The notes below the pieces were generated by a model. It did no database searches and had not been told where the DNA came from. It was given only the letters and a program-made list of their open reading frames with translations. Source: JBKPDV01 sp046728075 (lineage in GTDB: Bacteria; Acidobacteriota; Thermoanaerobaculia; UBA5066; Gp7-AA6). Taken from it: a DNA stretch of 5,500 bases. Each line of letters opens with the position of its first letter. Positions within the stretch are counted from its first letter, which is position 1. The stretch lies in the NCBI GenBank assembly GCA_046728075.1, contig JBKPDV010000103.1, positions 1 to 5,500 on the forward strand, written 5' to 3'. Positions 1 to 5,500 of the stretch are shown here, in pieces. The position numbers and the translations under genes are program-made.

Positions 1-3000
1 CCGGTGGTGCTCGGCCTGGTCTCGTACGGCCGGCTCGGGGTGGACCTGTTCCCCGACGTCGATTTCCCGGTCTGCACGGTCACGACGGTCCTGCCCGGGG
101 CGAGCGTCGAGGAGATGGAGACCTCGGTCACCAAGCCGATCGAGGACATCATCAACACCGTCTCGGGGATCGACGAACTGCGGTCCACGACGATGGAGGG
201 GGTCTCGGTGATCACGGTGCAGTTCCTCCTGTCGAAGAACGGCAACGTGGGGACGCAGGAGGTCCGCGACAAGGTCAACACGATCCTGGCCGACCTGCCG
301 GACCGGACCGAGGCGCCGATCATCGACAAGTTCGACACCGGCTCGATGCCGGTGATGACGATCGCCGTCTCGGGCCGGCGCGACTTCCGCGAAGTGACCG
401 AGATCGCGCGGAGACGGATCAAGGAGCGACTTGAAACGGTCAACGGCGTCGGCGCGGCGACGCTCGTCGGCGGCCGGGTCCGCGCGATGAACGTGGTCGT
501 CGATACCGACAAGCTCGCGTCCTACAATCTCCCGATCGACGAGGTCCGGATGGCCCTGGAGCGGCAGAACCTGGAGGTGCCCGGCGGCCGGGTCGATCAG
601 GGTCCGCGCGAGCTGGTCTTGCGCACCCTCGGCCGGCTCAACACCGCCGCCGAGTTCAATGACTTGATCGTCGCCAACAGGAATGGCTACCTGGTCCGGC
701 TCAAAGACATCGGCCGGGTCGAGGACTCGTATGAGGAGCCGCGCACCCTGGCCCGCCTCGACGGCGTCAACGCCGTCAGCCTAGTTGTCCAGAAGCAATC
801 GGGGGTCAACACCGTCCAGGTCGTCGATGACGTCCTGAAGCGGCTCGAATCGCTCAAGCCGGCCCTGCCGGCCGACATCACCACCGAGATCATCCGCGAC
901 CAGTCGCGGTTCATCCGGAAGTCGATCGAGGAGGTGAAGTTTCACCTGCTGCTGGCCGGCGTGCTGGTCTCGGCGACGATCCTGCTGTTCATCCGCGACT
1001 GGCGGACCACGGTGATCGCCACCCTGGCCATCCCGACGTCGATCATCCCGACGTTCCTGTTCATGAGCTACATGGGCTTCACGCTCAACAACATCACGAT
1101 GCTCGGCCTGATCCTGGCCATCGGCATCGTGATCGACGACGCGGTCGTGGTCCACGAGAACATCTTCCGCCACATGGAAGAGGACGGGATGGACGGGATG
1201 GAGGCGTCGCGCGTCGGGACCCGCGAGATCGCGTTGCCGGTTTTGGCGACGAGCCTCTCGCTGATCGTCATTTTCCTGCCGATCGCGTTCATGGGGGGGA
1301 TCGTCGGCCGGTTCTTCTCCAGCTTCGGCCTGACGGTCGCCTTCGCCGTGGCGATGAGCCTGTTCGTCTCGTTCACCCTGACGCCGATGCTCTGTAGCCG
1401 GTTCCTCAAGCTCGAGCCGGGCGCGTCGGGGCACGCGAAGTCGAAGTCGGGCGTCATCTGGCGCCTGATCGACGGCAGTTACGGCTGGATGCTCCGCGGG
1501 GCCTTGCGGTTCAAGCCCCTCGTCGTGATCCTCTCGATCCTGGTCATCCTCAGCACGGGACCGATCTTCGGGATCATGGGGATATCGCTGATCCCGCGCG
1601 ACGACCAGAGCGAGTATGAGGTGAGCATCACGACGCCCGAGGGGTACAGCCTCGAACGGACCAGCCGCCTCTTCGCCGAGATGGAGGGGCGGCTCAAGAA
1701 GTTACCGGGGACCGTCCACATCTTCACGTCGATCGGCCAGACCTCGGGCGGCCGAGTCGTCAAGGGCGAGGGCGACGTGACCCGCGGCACGATCTACGTC
1801 CGCATGGTGGACCTGGAGCAGCGGACGGCCGGGTGGTTGGAAGGATGGAGGGACTCGACGCGTCCGCGTCGTGAACAGAAGGCCCATTACACCCAGTTCG
1901 CCATCCAGCAGGAAGCGCGCGAACTGCTCAAGGACTACCCCGACCTCCGCGCCAGCGTCAACGATGTCTCGGCGTTCCAGGGGGGCCGCCGGCCGCAGAC
2001 CTTCCAGGTCAACCTGTCCGGCCCCGACCTCAATCAACTGAGCCGGTACGCCGACCAGTTGATGATGAAGCTCCAGGAGGCGAACACGCGAGACAAGGTG
2101 CCGGGGATCGTGGACCTCGACACCACGCTCTCGCTCCGCAAGCCTGAGGTCCAGGTGATCGTCGATCGCGAGCGGGCGAGCGACCTGGGCATTCGGGTCG
2201 GCACGATCGCCGACACGCTTCGCATCCTGGTCGGCGGCATGCCCGTCTCGAAGTTCCGCGACAGCGGCGAGCAATACGACGTCTGGCTCCGCGCCGAGGC
2301 GAGGGATCGCGCCTCGATGAAGAGCCTGTACGAGTTGACCCTTCCCTCGCCGACGGTCGGGCTGGTCAACCTGTCGAGCCTCGCGCGGCTGAACGATAGC
2401 CGAGGGCCGACCGAGATCGAGCGCCTCAGCCGCGAGCGGATCGTCACCGTCCTAGGCAACCCCGAAGGCATCCCCCTGGGCGAGGCCGTCCAGCGGGCCG
2501 AGACGATTCTCCAGGACATGAACCTGCCGCCGCAGTATTCGTATGCGTTCAGCGGTCAGGCCAAGACGATGGGCGAGACGGGCTATTACTTCCTGATCGC
2601 CTTCGGCCTGTCGATCCTGTTCATGTACCTGATCCTCGCCGCGCAGTTCGAGAGCTGGACGCAGCCGGTCTCGATCCTGATGGCCTTGCCGGTCACGGTG
2701 CCGTTCGGCCTGCTCTCGCTGGTCCTCTTCCGCACGCCGATGGACATCTACGCGATGTTCGGCCTGTTCATGCTGGTCGGGATCGTCAAGAAGAACGGGA
2801 TCTTACAGGTCGATGCCACGAACCAGCTCCGGGCCAAGGGGCTGACCCGGCACGAGGCGATCGTCGAGGCGAACCACACGCGGCTGCGGCCGATCCTGAT
2901 GACGACCGTCATGCTGATCGCCGCCATGGTCCCGATCGCCCTGGGCCAGGGCCCTGGCGCCGGGGCCCGCGCCAGCATGGCCAAGGTGATCATCGGCGGC

Positions 3001-3180
3001 CAGGCGCTCTCGCTCGTCCTGGCGCTGCTGGTGACGCCGGTCTTCTACACCATCCTCGATATGTGGGTCAACCTGACCCGGCGGCTCGGCCTCCGCTTTT
3101 CGGTCGAGCCGCGGCCTCGGCCCCAGCCCGAAGGGGCCAAGGCCCCCGCCCAGCCCGAGACGATCGAGGCCTACGCCTGA
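1..3180 (+). CDS. RND-superfamily efflux permease (AcrB/HAE-1 type), 5' end outside window
   Basis: This is the inner-membrane pump subunit of a tripartite efflux system. In this family a trimer uses proton influx to export drugs or other amphiphiles through an adaptor and an outer-membrane channel. Counting from the GTG at position 4, TM1 is cut off (residues 1-8). The first porter half (about 20-310) starts with a typical GVDLFPDVDFP stretch. TM2-6 span about 314-463, TM7 about 504-528, the second porter half about 530-855, and TM8-12 about 861-1018. The proton-relay residues of AcrB are all matched: Asp378-Asp379 in TM4 (VIDDAVVVHEN), Lys930 in TM10 (GIVKKNGIL), and Arg960 and Thr967 in TM11 (RLRPILMTT). 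A Pro-rich cytoplasmic tail ends at TGA 3178-3180. The frame is open to base 1 and homologues carry roughly 20-30 more residues, so GTG 4 is internal. A run at about 608-628 looks longer than usual. The substrate cannot be told from sequence, and the adaptor gene is presumably upstream. Confidence 0.95.
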   Translation, partial: PVVLGLVSYGRLGVDLFPDVDFPVCTVTTVLPGASVEEMETSVTKPIEDIINTVSGIDELRSTTMEGVSVITVQFLLSKNGNVGTQEVRDKVNTILADLPDRTEAPIIDKFDTGSMPVMTIAVSGRRDFREVTEIARRRIKERLETVNGVGAATLVGGRVRAMNVVVDTDKLASYNLPIDEVRMALERQNLEVPGGRVDQGPRELVLRTLGRLNTAAEFNDLIVANRNGYLVRLKDIGRVEDSYEEPRTLARLDGVNAVSLVVQKQSGVNTVQVVDDVLKRLESLKPALPADITTEIIRDQSRFIRKSIEEVKFHLLLAGVLVSATILLFIRDWRTTVIATLAIPTSIIPTFLFMSYMGFTLNNITMLGLILAIGIVIDDAVVVHENIFRHMEEDGMDGMEASRVGTREIALPVLATSLSLIVIFLPIAFMGGIVGRFFSSFGLTVAFAVAMSLFVSFTLTPMLCSRFLKLEPGASGHAKSKSGVIWRLIDGSYGWMLRGALRFKPLVVILSILVILSTGPIFGIMGISLIPRDDQSEYEVSITTPEGYSLERTSRLFAEMEGRLKKLPGTVHIFTSIGQTSGGRVVKGEGDVTRGTIYVRMVDLEQRTAGWLEGWRDSTRPRREQKAHYTQFAIQQEARELLKDYPDLRASVNDVSAFQGGRRPQTFQVNLSGPDLNQLSRYADQLMMKLQEANTRDKVPGIVDLDTTLSLRKPEVQVIVDRERASDLGIRVGTIADTLRILVGGMPVSKFRDSGEQYDVWLRAEARDRASMKSLYELTLPSPTVGLVNLSSLARLNDSRGPTEIERLSRERIVTVLGNPEGIPLGEAVQRAETILQDMNLPPQYSYAFSGQAKTMGETGYYFLIAFGLSILFMYLILAAQFESWTQPVSILMALPVTVPFGLLSLVLFRTPMDIYAMFGLFMLVGIVKKNGILQVDATNQLRAKGLTRHEAIVEANHTRLRPILMTTVMLIAAMVPIALGQGPGAGARASMAKVIIGGQALSLVLALLVTPVFYTILDMWVNLTRRLGLRFSVEPRPRPQPEGAKAPAQPETIEAYA

Positions 3181-3186
3181 CGGAAG

Positions 3187-3214
3187 AATGACGAATGGCA
3201 GATGGCAAATTGTG
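3187..3214. repeat. AT-rich 7-base tandem repeat after the efflux gene
   Basis: Starting six bases after the efflux permease stop codon, the sequence reads as successive 7-mers: AATGACG, AATGGCA, GATGGCA, AATTGTG. The first 11 bases (AATGACGAATG, 3187-3197) recur exactly at 4291-4301 after the phosphatase gene. The match in sequence and position suggests a dispersed intergenic repeat family. No stem followed by a T-run is present, so it is not a standard intrinsic terminator. The rest of the gap to 3311 shows nothing I can name. Confidence 0.5.
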
Positions 3215-3311
3215 GACAATAGTAAACTTCTTTCGTCTCTCACCCACCAACCATCATTCAGATTTCATCGTTGGGACGGGGCAAGGAAATCGCTCGTATT
3301 CGGCCTCGGTT

Positions 3312-3342
3312 TTGCTGAAAATGTCCACGTCCGACATAGAAT
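3312..3342 (+). promoter_or_regulatory. Possible weak promoter for the PP2C gene
   Basis: TAGAAT at 3337-3342 differs from the sigma70 -10 consensus at one base. It is preceded by TTGCTG at 3312-3317 with a long 19-base spacer. A transcript from here would start near 3349 and leave a leader of about 24 bases before the ATG at 3373. An alternative pair, TTGGGA 3271-3276 and TCGTAT 3294-3299 with a 17-base spacer, has a poor -10. Neither is strong, and the promoter is assigned mainly because the gap to the upstream gene is 192 bases. Confidence 0.25.
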
Positions 3343-3356
3343 CCGCTGGATCACCC

Positions 3357-3364
3357 GGACAGGA
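3357..3364 (+). promoter_or_regulatory. Ribosome binding site of the PP2C gene
   Basis: GGACAGGA is the only purine-rich stretch just upstream of the start. It lies 8 bases before ATG 3373 and 14 before the in-frame ATG 3379, which favours the first ATG. It is a weak match to the Shine-Dalgarno consensus. Confidence 0.35.
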
Positions 3365-3372
3365 CCGCGCCG

Positions 3373-4278
3373 ATGTCGATGTCAGAGACCGAGTCAACGC
3401 TGAGCGAATCGACCGGAGAGTGTGCGAAGCCCGATCGGGGCCGTCCGCGCCGGGTGCGAATCGCGTTCGGGGCCGCGACGCACCCGGGCAAGGTCCGCGC
3501 GAATAACGAGGACCATTATCTGATTGCCCGACTCGCCAAGTCGATGCAGGTCTGCAAGACGAGCCTGCCCGAGGACAGCAAGCCCCAGCTCTCCGAGGAG
3601 GAGGGCTACTTGATGGTCGTCGCCGACGGCATGGGAGGCGCCGCCGCGGGTGAGCGCGCCAGCGCCCTGGCCGTCGCGAGCGTCGAGCAGTTCGTCCTGA
3701 ACGCGTTCAAGTGGTTCCTCCACCTGGGGCAGAAGGAGGAGCACGAGCTATACAACGAGCTGCGCGAAGGGCTCGAATACGCGGACCGGGCCGTCCTGAA
3801 CCTCGCCCACGAGGACCCGGCGCTCCGGGGCATGGGGACAACCCTGACGATGGCCTACACCGTGGCCTCCGACCTGTTCATCGTCCACGCCGGCGACTCG
3901 CGCGCCTATCTCCTCCGCGAAGGCCAGCTCCACCAGTTGACCAGGGACCACACGCTCGTCCAGGTCCTCGTCCAGGGGGGTACGATCTCACCCGAGGCCG
4001 CCAAGCGGCACAAGATGCGCAACGTCGTCACCAACGTCATCGGCGGCCCGCGCGAAGGGGTCGACGCCGAGATCCACATGGTCATCGTGGACGACGGCGA
4101 CGTCCTCCTGCTCTGCTCCGACGGCCTGACCGATCCGGTGCCCGACGCCTTGATCGCCGAGACCCTCGTCGCCCACCCCGACCCCGACGACGCCTGCGCC
4201 CGCCTGGTCGCCCTGGCGCTCGAACGCGGCGGACCCGACAACGTCACGGCGATCGTGGCCCGCTATCAGGTGCAATGA
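3373..4278 (+). CDS. PP2C-type (PPM family) Ser/Thr protein phosphatase
   Basis: This 301-residue soluble, presumably cytoplasmic enzyme should remove phosphate from Ser/Thr residues using two Mn/Mg ions, opposing Hanks-type kinases as the bacterial Stp/PrpC proteins do. The family motifs occur in order: GKVRANNEDHY (39-49, metal-site Asp47 and Arg42), VADGMGG (83-89, Asp85), GMGTT (153-157), HAGDSRAYL (172-180), LTRDHTLVQ (189-197), RNVVTNVIGG (216-225), LCSDGLTD (247-254, Asp250) and GGPDNVT (286-292, Asp289). No catalytic residue appears to be missing. The first 27 residues are polar and lie outside the catalytic fold. About 25 extra residues (52-78) sit between the first two motifs. There are no membrane segments and no fused sensor or FHA domain. 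ATG 3373 follows GGACAGGA (3357-3364) by 8 bases; an in-frame ATG at 3379 is an alternative start. No kinase gene is visible in the window, so its partner is unknown. Confidence 0.95.
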   Translation: MSMSETESTLSESTGECAKPDRGRPRRVRIAFGAATHPGKVRANNEDHYLIARLAKSMQVCKTSLPEDSKPQLSEEEGYLMVVADGMGGAAAGERASALAVASVEQFVLNAFKWFLHLGQKEEHELYNELREGLEYADRAVLNLAHEDPALRGMGTTLTMAYTVASDLFIVHAGDSRAYLLREGQLHQLTRDHTLVQVLVQGGTISPEAAKRHKMRNVVTNVIGGPREGVDAEIHMVIVDDGDVLLLCSDGLTDPVPDALIAETLVAHPDPDDACARLVALALERGGPDNVTAIVARYQVQ

Positions 4279-4282
4279 TGAC

Positions 4283-4356
4283 AAATGGGAAATGACGAAT
4301 GACAAACTTTAAGAGTTGTACTTAGAATTAATTTTATCATTCGCCATTTTCCATCT
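4283..4356. repeat. Long imperfect inverted repeat made of 7-base units
   Basis: The left arm 4283-4309 and right arm 4330-4356 are complementary at 22 of 27 positions, plus one G-U pair if transcribed. The 20-base centre can pair further (TAAG 4310-4313 with CTTA 4321-4324). The left arm reads as heptads AATGGGA, AATGACG, AATGACA. The right arm on the minus strand reads GATGGAA, AATGGCG, AATGATA. It begins 4 bases after the phosphatase stop codon and is much richer in A/T than the flanking genes. It could fold at the 3' end of the phosphatase mRNA and slow exonucleases or act as an atypical terminator. There is no trailing T-run, so a mobile palindromic repeat is at least as likely. Confidence 0.6.
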
Positions 4357-4454
4357 CGAGCCGGCATGGCCCTGCATGCTTCGTCCCAGATCGGTCCGTA
4401 GGCCGCCTTGTTGAACGGCGGGCAACCGGTGGCGAAGGGACGTTTTCCACCGCC

Positions 4455-4484
4455 TTGACTCCGCCTTTTCGCGCGGCGTACATT
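4455..4484 (+). promoter_or_regulatory. Sigma70-like promoter of the secreted-protein gene
   Basis: TTGACT (4455-4460, five of six bases of the -35 consensus) and TACATT (4479-4484, four of six of the -10 consensus) are separated by 18 bases. The predicted start of transcription is about 4491, giving a leader of about 80 bases before ATG 4571. This is the best promoter-like sequence in the window. It also shows that the in-frame ATG at 4487 is too close to the transcription start to be the translation start. A perfect 10-base palindrome, TGATGCATCA (4492-4501), sits at the predicted start site and could be an operator, which is speculative. Confidence 0.6.
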
Positions 4485-4518
4485 AGATGTTTGATGCATC
4501 ACTGCAAGGAGATCGCAG

Positions 4519-4546
4519 GCCGGATTCGAACCCTGAATCGACCGGC
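4519..4546 (+). promoter_or_regulatory. Hairpin in the 5' leader
   Basis: GCCGGATTC (4519-4527) can pair with GAAT (4535-4538) and CCGGC (4542-4546), leaving a 7-base loop GAACCCT and a 3-base bulge CGA. That gives nine base pairs between the promoter and the start codon of the secreted-protein gene. It does not resemble a riboswitch class I can recognise. It may stabilise the message, or it may be chance in GC-rich DNA. Confidence 0.35.
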
Positions 4547-4560
4547 TGTTACTGCATCTG

Positions 4561-4567
4561 GGGGAAG
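4561..4567 (+). promoter_or_regulatory. Ribosome binding site that decides the secreted-protein start
   Basis: GGGGAAG ends 3 bases before ATG 4571 and 6 bases before ATG 4574. The spacing suits the second ATG better. The two starts differ by one residue, and both place a standard signal peptide at the N-terminus. A better Shine-Dalgarno match, AAGGAG at 4506-4511, has no start codon at a usable distance. Confidence 0.45.
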
Positions 4568-4570
4568 CTC

Positions 4571-5128
4571 ATGATGCGCCGTGCTGTCTCGCTGGCCGCC
4601 GTGCTGGCCGCCATCCTGTCCTGGCTGGTGCCCGCCCGGGGCGACGAGGACGTGAGGAACGCGCCCGAGTTCATCCAGGCCCTGCGCGAGCGGGGTTATT
4701 ACGACCTGGCGGGCGAATACCTGGAGCGGCTCCGTCAGCAGCCCGACATCCCGGGCGGCTTCCGGGCGACGATCGATTACGAGCAGGGGCTCATCCTGCT
4801 CGATGAGGCGGCGAAGACCGGCGACCTGGTCCGCCGCAAGGAATTGCTCGAACAGGCGCGGGGGGAGCTCGAATCGCTCACCAAGGCGAACCCGAACCAC
4901 GAGCTGGCCCCCGAGGCGCTGGTGCAGTTGGCCCGGCTCCTGGTCGAGCGCGGCCACCTGGCGGTGCTCCTGGGCGAGGAGACGGAGGACAAGGCGGAGA
5001 AGAACGCCAAGCTCGCCGAGGCCCGCGGCTCGTTCGATCAGGCCCGGATCGCGTACGGCCAGGCCGATAAGCGGTTCCAGGCCGAATACAAGACCTTCCC
5101 CATTCATCCCCGACGACGACCCACGTAA
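4571..5128 (+). CDS. N-terminal reading frame of a broken secreted helical protein
   Basis: I do not recognise a named family. The open frame encodes 185 residues from ATG 4571 (184 from ATG 4574). Residues 1-24 form a signal peptide: basic MMRR, a hydrophobic run of Ala/Leu/Val, and a likely cut after Ala22-Arg-Gly24, just before DED. The mature part is rich in Ala, Leu, Glu and Arg and looks like consecutive amphipathic helices of TPR type, for example FIQALRERGYYDLAGEYLER (34-53) and LAPEALVQLARLLVERGHLA (112-131). A charged Glu/Lys stretch follows at 136-151. Residues 178-185 (IHPRRRPT) read past a frameshift and are not native. The protein should be exported; I infer a periplasmic scaffold or interaction role from the helices alone. 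The in-frame ATG 4487 was not used because it overlaps the predicted transcription start. Confidence 0.6.
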   Translation: MMRRAVSLAAVLAAILSWLVPARGDEDVRNAPEFIQALRERGYYDLAGEYLERLRQQPDIPGGFRATIDYEQGLILLDEAAKTGDLVRRKELLEQARGELESLTKANPNHELAPEALVQLARLLVERGHLAVLLGEETEDKAEKNAKLAEARGSFDQARIAYGQADKRFQAEYKTFPIHPRRRPT

Positions 5129-5358
5129 GGAGAAACGCGACCGCGTCCACACCGCGATGATGGACGCGCAGCTCCAGAAGGCCATCGTGGATTATGAGCA
5201 GGGGCAGATGTATCCCCTCGGCTCGAAGGAGCGCACCTGCCTGCTTGCCAAGTCGCTGGCCCAGTTCGAGGATCTTTATAAGCGGTACCGGACGCAGTTC
5301 GCGGGGCTGACCGGCCCGGATGTGGCAGGCCAAGTGCTATGAGGAGCGCGGCGACCTA
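4571..5358 (+). pseudogene. Remnant of a longer secreted TPR-like protein gene, two frameshifts and lost 3' end
   Basis: The protein continues across three frames. Frame one runs to Pro177 (codon 5099-5101). After one unpaired base at 5102, frame two resumes at 5103 with FIPDDDPRKEKRDR and carries about 70 sensible codons to 5312. Removing one G at 5313 then restores frame three: Ala-Arg at 5314-5319, followed by MWQAKCYEERGD at 5320-5355. A motif is shared between frames one and two, (I/V)DYEQG at about 4772-4789 and 5187-5204, which supports a single original protein with internal helical repeats. The text becomes unrelated at about 5356 and stops at TAA 5383-5385. The original gene was probably much longer. 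Sequencing or assembly error could explain the frameshifts, but it would not explain the abrupt loss of the 3' part. Confidence 0.7.
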
Positions 5359-5422
5359 TCCCATGTTTGGGGTGACGCGCCGTAACTCGTTTCGGGGCAA
5401 GGACCGGATTTTCGATTAGTCA
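5356..5422. mobile_element. Possible edge of an inserted mobile element
   Basis: At about 5356 the broken gene's reading stops making sense. The next 67 bases are less GC-rich, noncoding in appearance, and lead straight to the stop codon of a possible gene facing the other way. That spacing matches the short margin between a transposase stop and an insertion-sequence end. The outermost bases, CTATCCCATGTTTGGGG, could be a terminal inverted repeat. The other end is outside the window, so neither the inverted repeat nor a target duplication can be confirmed, and I cannot name a family. Confidence 0.35.
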
Positions 5423-5500
5423 CTACATTACAGCCTCCTCCCCCTCCGGTGGCGCCGGCGACCGTTGGTCGACGAGCTTCAGCGCCTTCAGGACCAGACG
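5423..5500 (-). CDS. C-terminal fragment of a possible minus-strand gene, perhaps a transposase
   Basis: On the minus strand, 25 codons are open from the window edge to TAG (5425-5423). They read RLVLKALKLVDQRSPAPPEGEEAVM. Twenty of the 25 third positions are G or C, as expected for a gene in this genome. The pattern is a short amphipathic helix followed by a Pro/Glu-rich tail, typical of a protein's C-terminus. The transposase idea rests only on its position beside a broken gene, not on a recognised motif. The complementary plus-strand frame (about 5417-5500) is also open and reads plausibly (PLVDELQRLQDQT), so even the strand is uncertain. Confidence 0.35.
   Translation of the reverse strand, partial: RLVLKALKLVDQRSPAPPEGEEAVM

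Noticed and set aside
4..6. GTG as the start codon of the efflux permease
   Set aside because: The frame is open to the window edge, and the protein would begin in the middle of TM1. The true start lies upstream of the window.
781..1434. Long minus-strand open frame opposite the efflux gene
   Set aside because: It is extremely rich in Arg, Asp and Gln/His, the typical antisense image of a hydrophobic membrane protein gene.
3188..3506. Two plus-strand open frames starting at 3188 and 3195
   Set aside because: They overlap the phosphatase start in other frames, show no known motif, and begin inside the heptad repeat.
3711..4295. Arg/Pro-rich open frame within the phosphatase gene
   Set aside because: Its composition (Arg, Pro, Gly, Ala) is the usual shadow of a GC-rich gene read in another frame.
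4361..4454. Search for a small gene or RNA between the inverted repeat and the promoter
   Set aside because: I see no start with a ribosome binding site, no conserved RNA motif and no terminator in these bases.
4266..4502. Minus-strand open frame covering the intergenic region
   Set aside because: It needs a GTG start without a ribosome binding site, crosses the inverted repeat and the promoter, and has no recognisable domain.
4519..4546. A tRNA T-arm-like sequence (minus strand GGTTCGAATCC)
   Set aside because: The flanking bases do not form a 5-pair T-stem, and no acceptor, D or anticodon arms are found nearby. It is explained as a leader hairpin.
4487..4570. A longer N-terminus for the secreted protein starting at ATG 4487
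   Set aside because: It lies 3 bases after the predicted -10 box, has no ribosome binding site, and would bury the signal peptide behind 28 unrelated residues.
5096..5106. Programmed ribosomal frameshifting to explain the frame change
   Set aside because: There is no slippery heptamer or clear downstream stimulator, and a second shift follows at 5313, so gene decay or sequence error is simpler.

Overview
The window is GC-rich and read mainly on the plus strand. It looks like chromosomal DNA of a planctomycete, possibly Isosphaeraceae-like. I infer this from the strong G/C bias at third codon positions, the style of the PP2C phosphatase, the secreted helical protein and the short AT-rich intergenic repeats. 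I could not run a database search, so the taxon is a guess.

Layout. (1) Positions 1-3180 hold the last 1,059 codons of an RND-superfamily inner-membrane efflux permease (AcrB/HAE-1 type). Its first part, about 20-30 codons, lies before the window. (2) 3181-3372 is a short intergenic gap that opens with an AT-rich run of 7-base repeats. (3) 3373-4278 is a complete bacterial PP2C-type Ser/Thr protein phosphatase with every metal-binding motif present. (4) 4279-4570 is intergenic. It holds a long imperfect inverted repeat built from the same 7-base unit, then a clear sigma70-like promoter (4455-4484) and a leader of about 80 nt containing a small hairpin. (5) From 4571 a signal-peptide-bearing, mostly alpha-helical protein begins, but the gene is broken. 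One frameshift lies near 5102 and a second near 5313, and the recognisable sequence stops at about 5356. (6) 5357-5500 reads as unrelated DNA that carries the C-terminal end of a possible minus-strand gene. It may be the edge of an inserted mobile element.

The three genes do not form an obvious pathway. The RND permease is probably the distal gene of an efflux operon whose adaptor lies upstream. The phosphatase looks like a separate unit that reverses Ser/Thr kinase signalling. The secreted protein has its own promoter. I found no convincing new multi-gene system. The observations most worth a second look are the eroding gene with its abrupt 3' junction, and the heptameric repeats that follow both intact genes.
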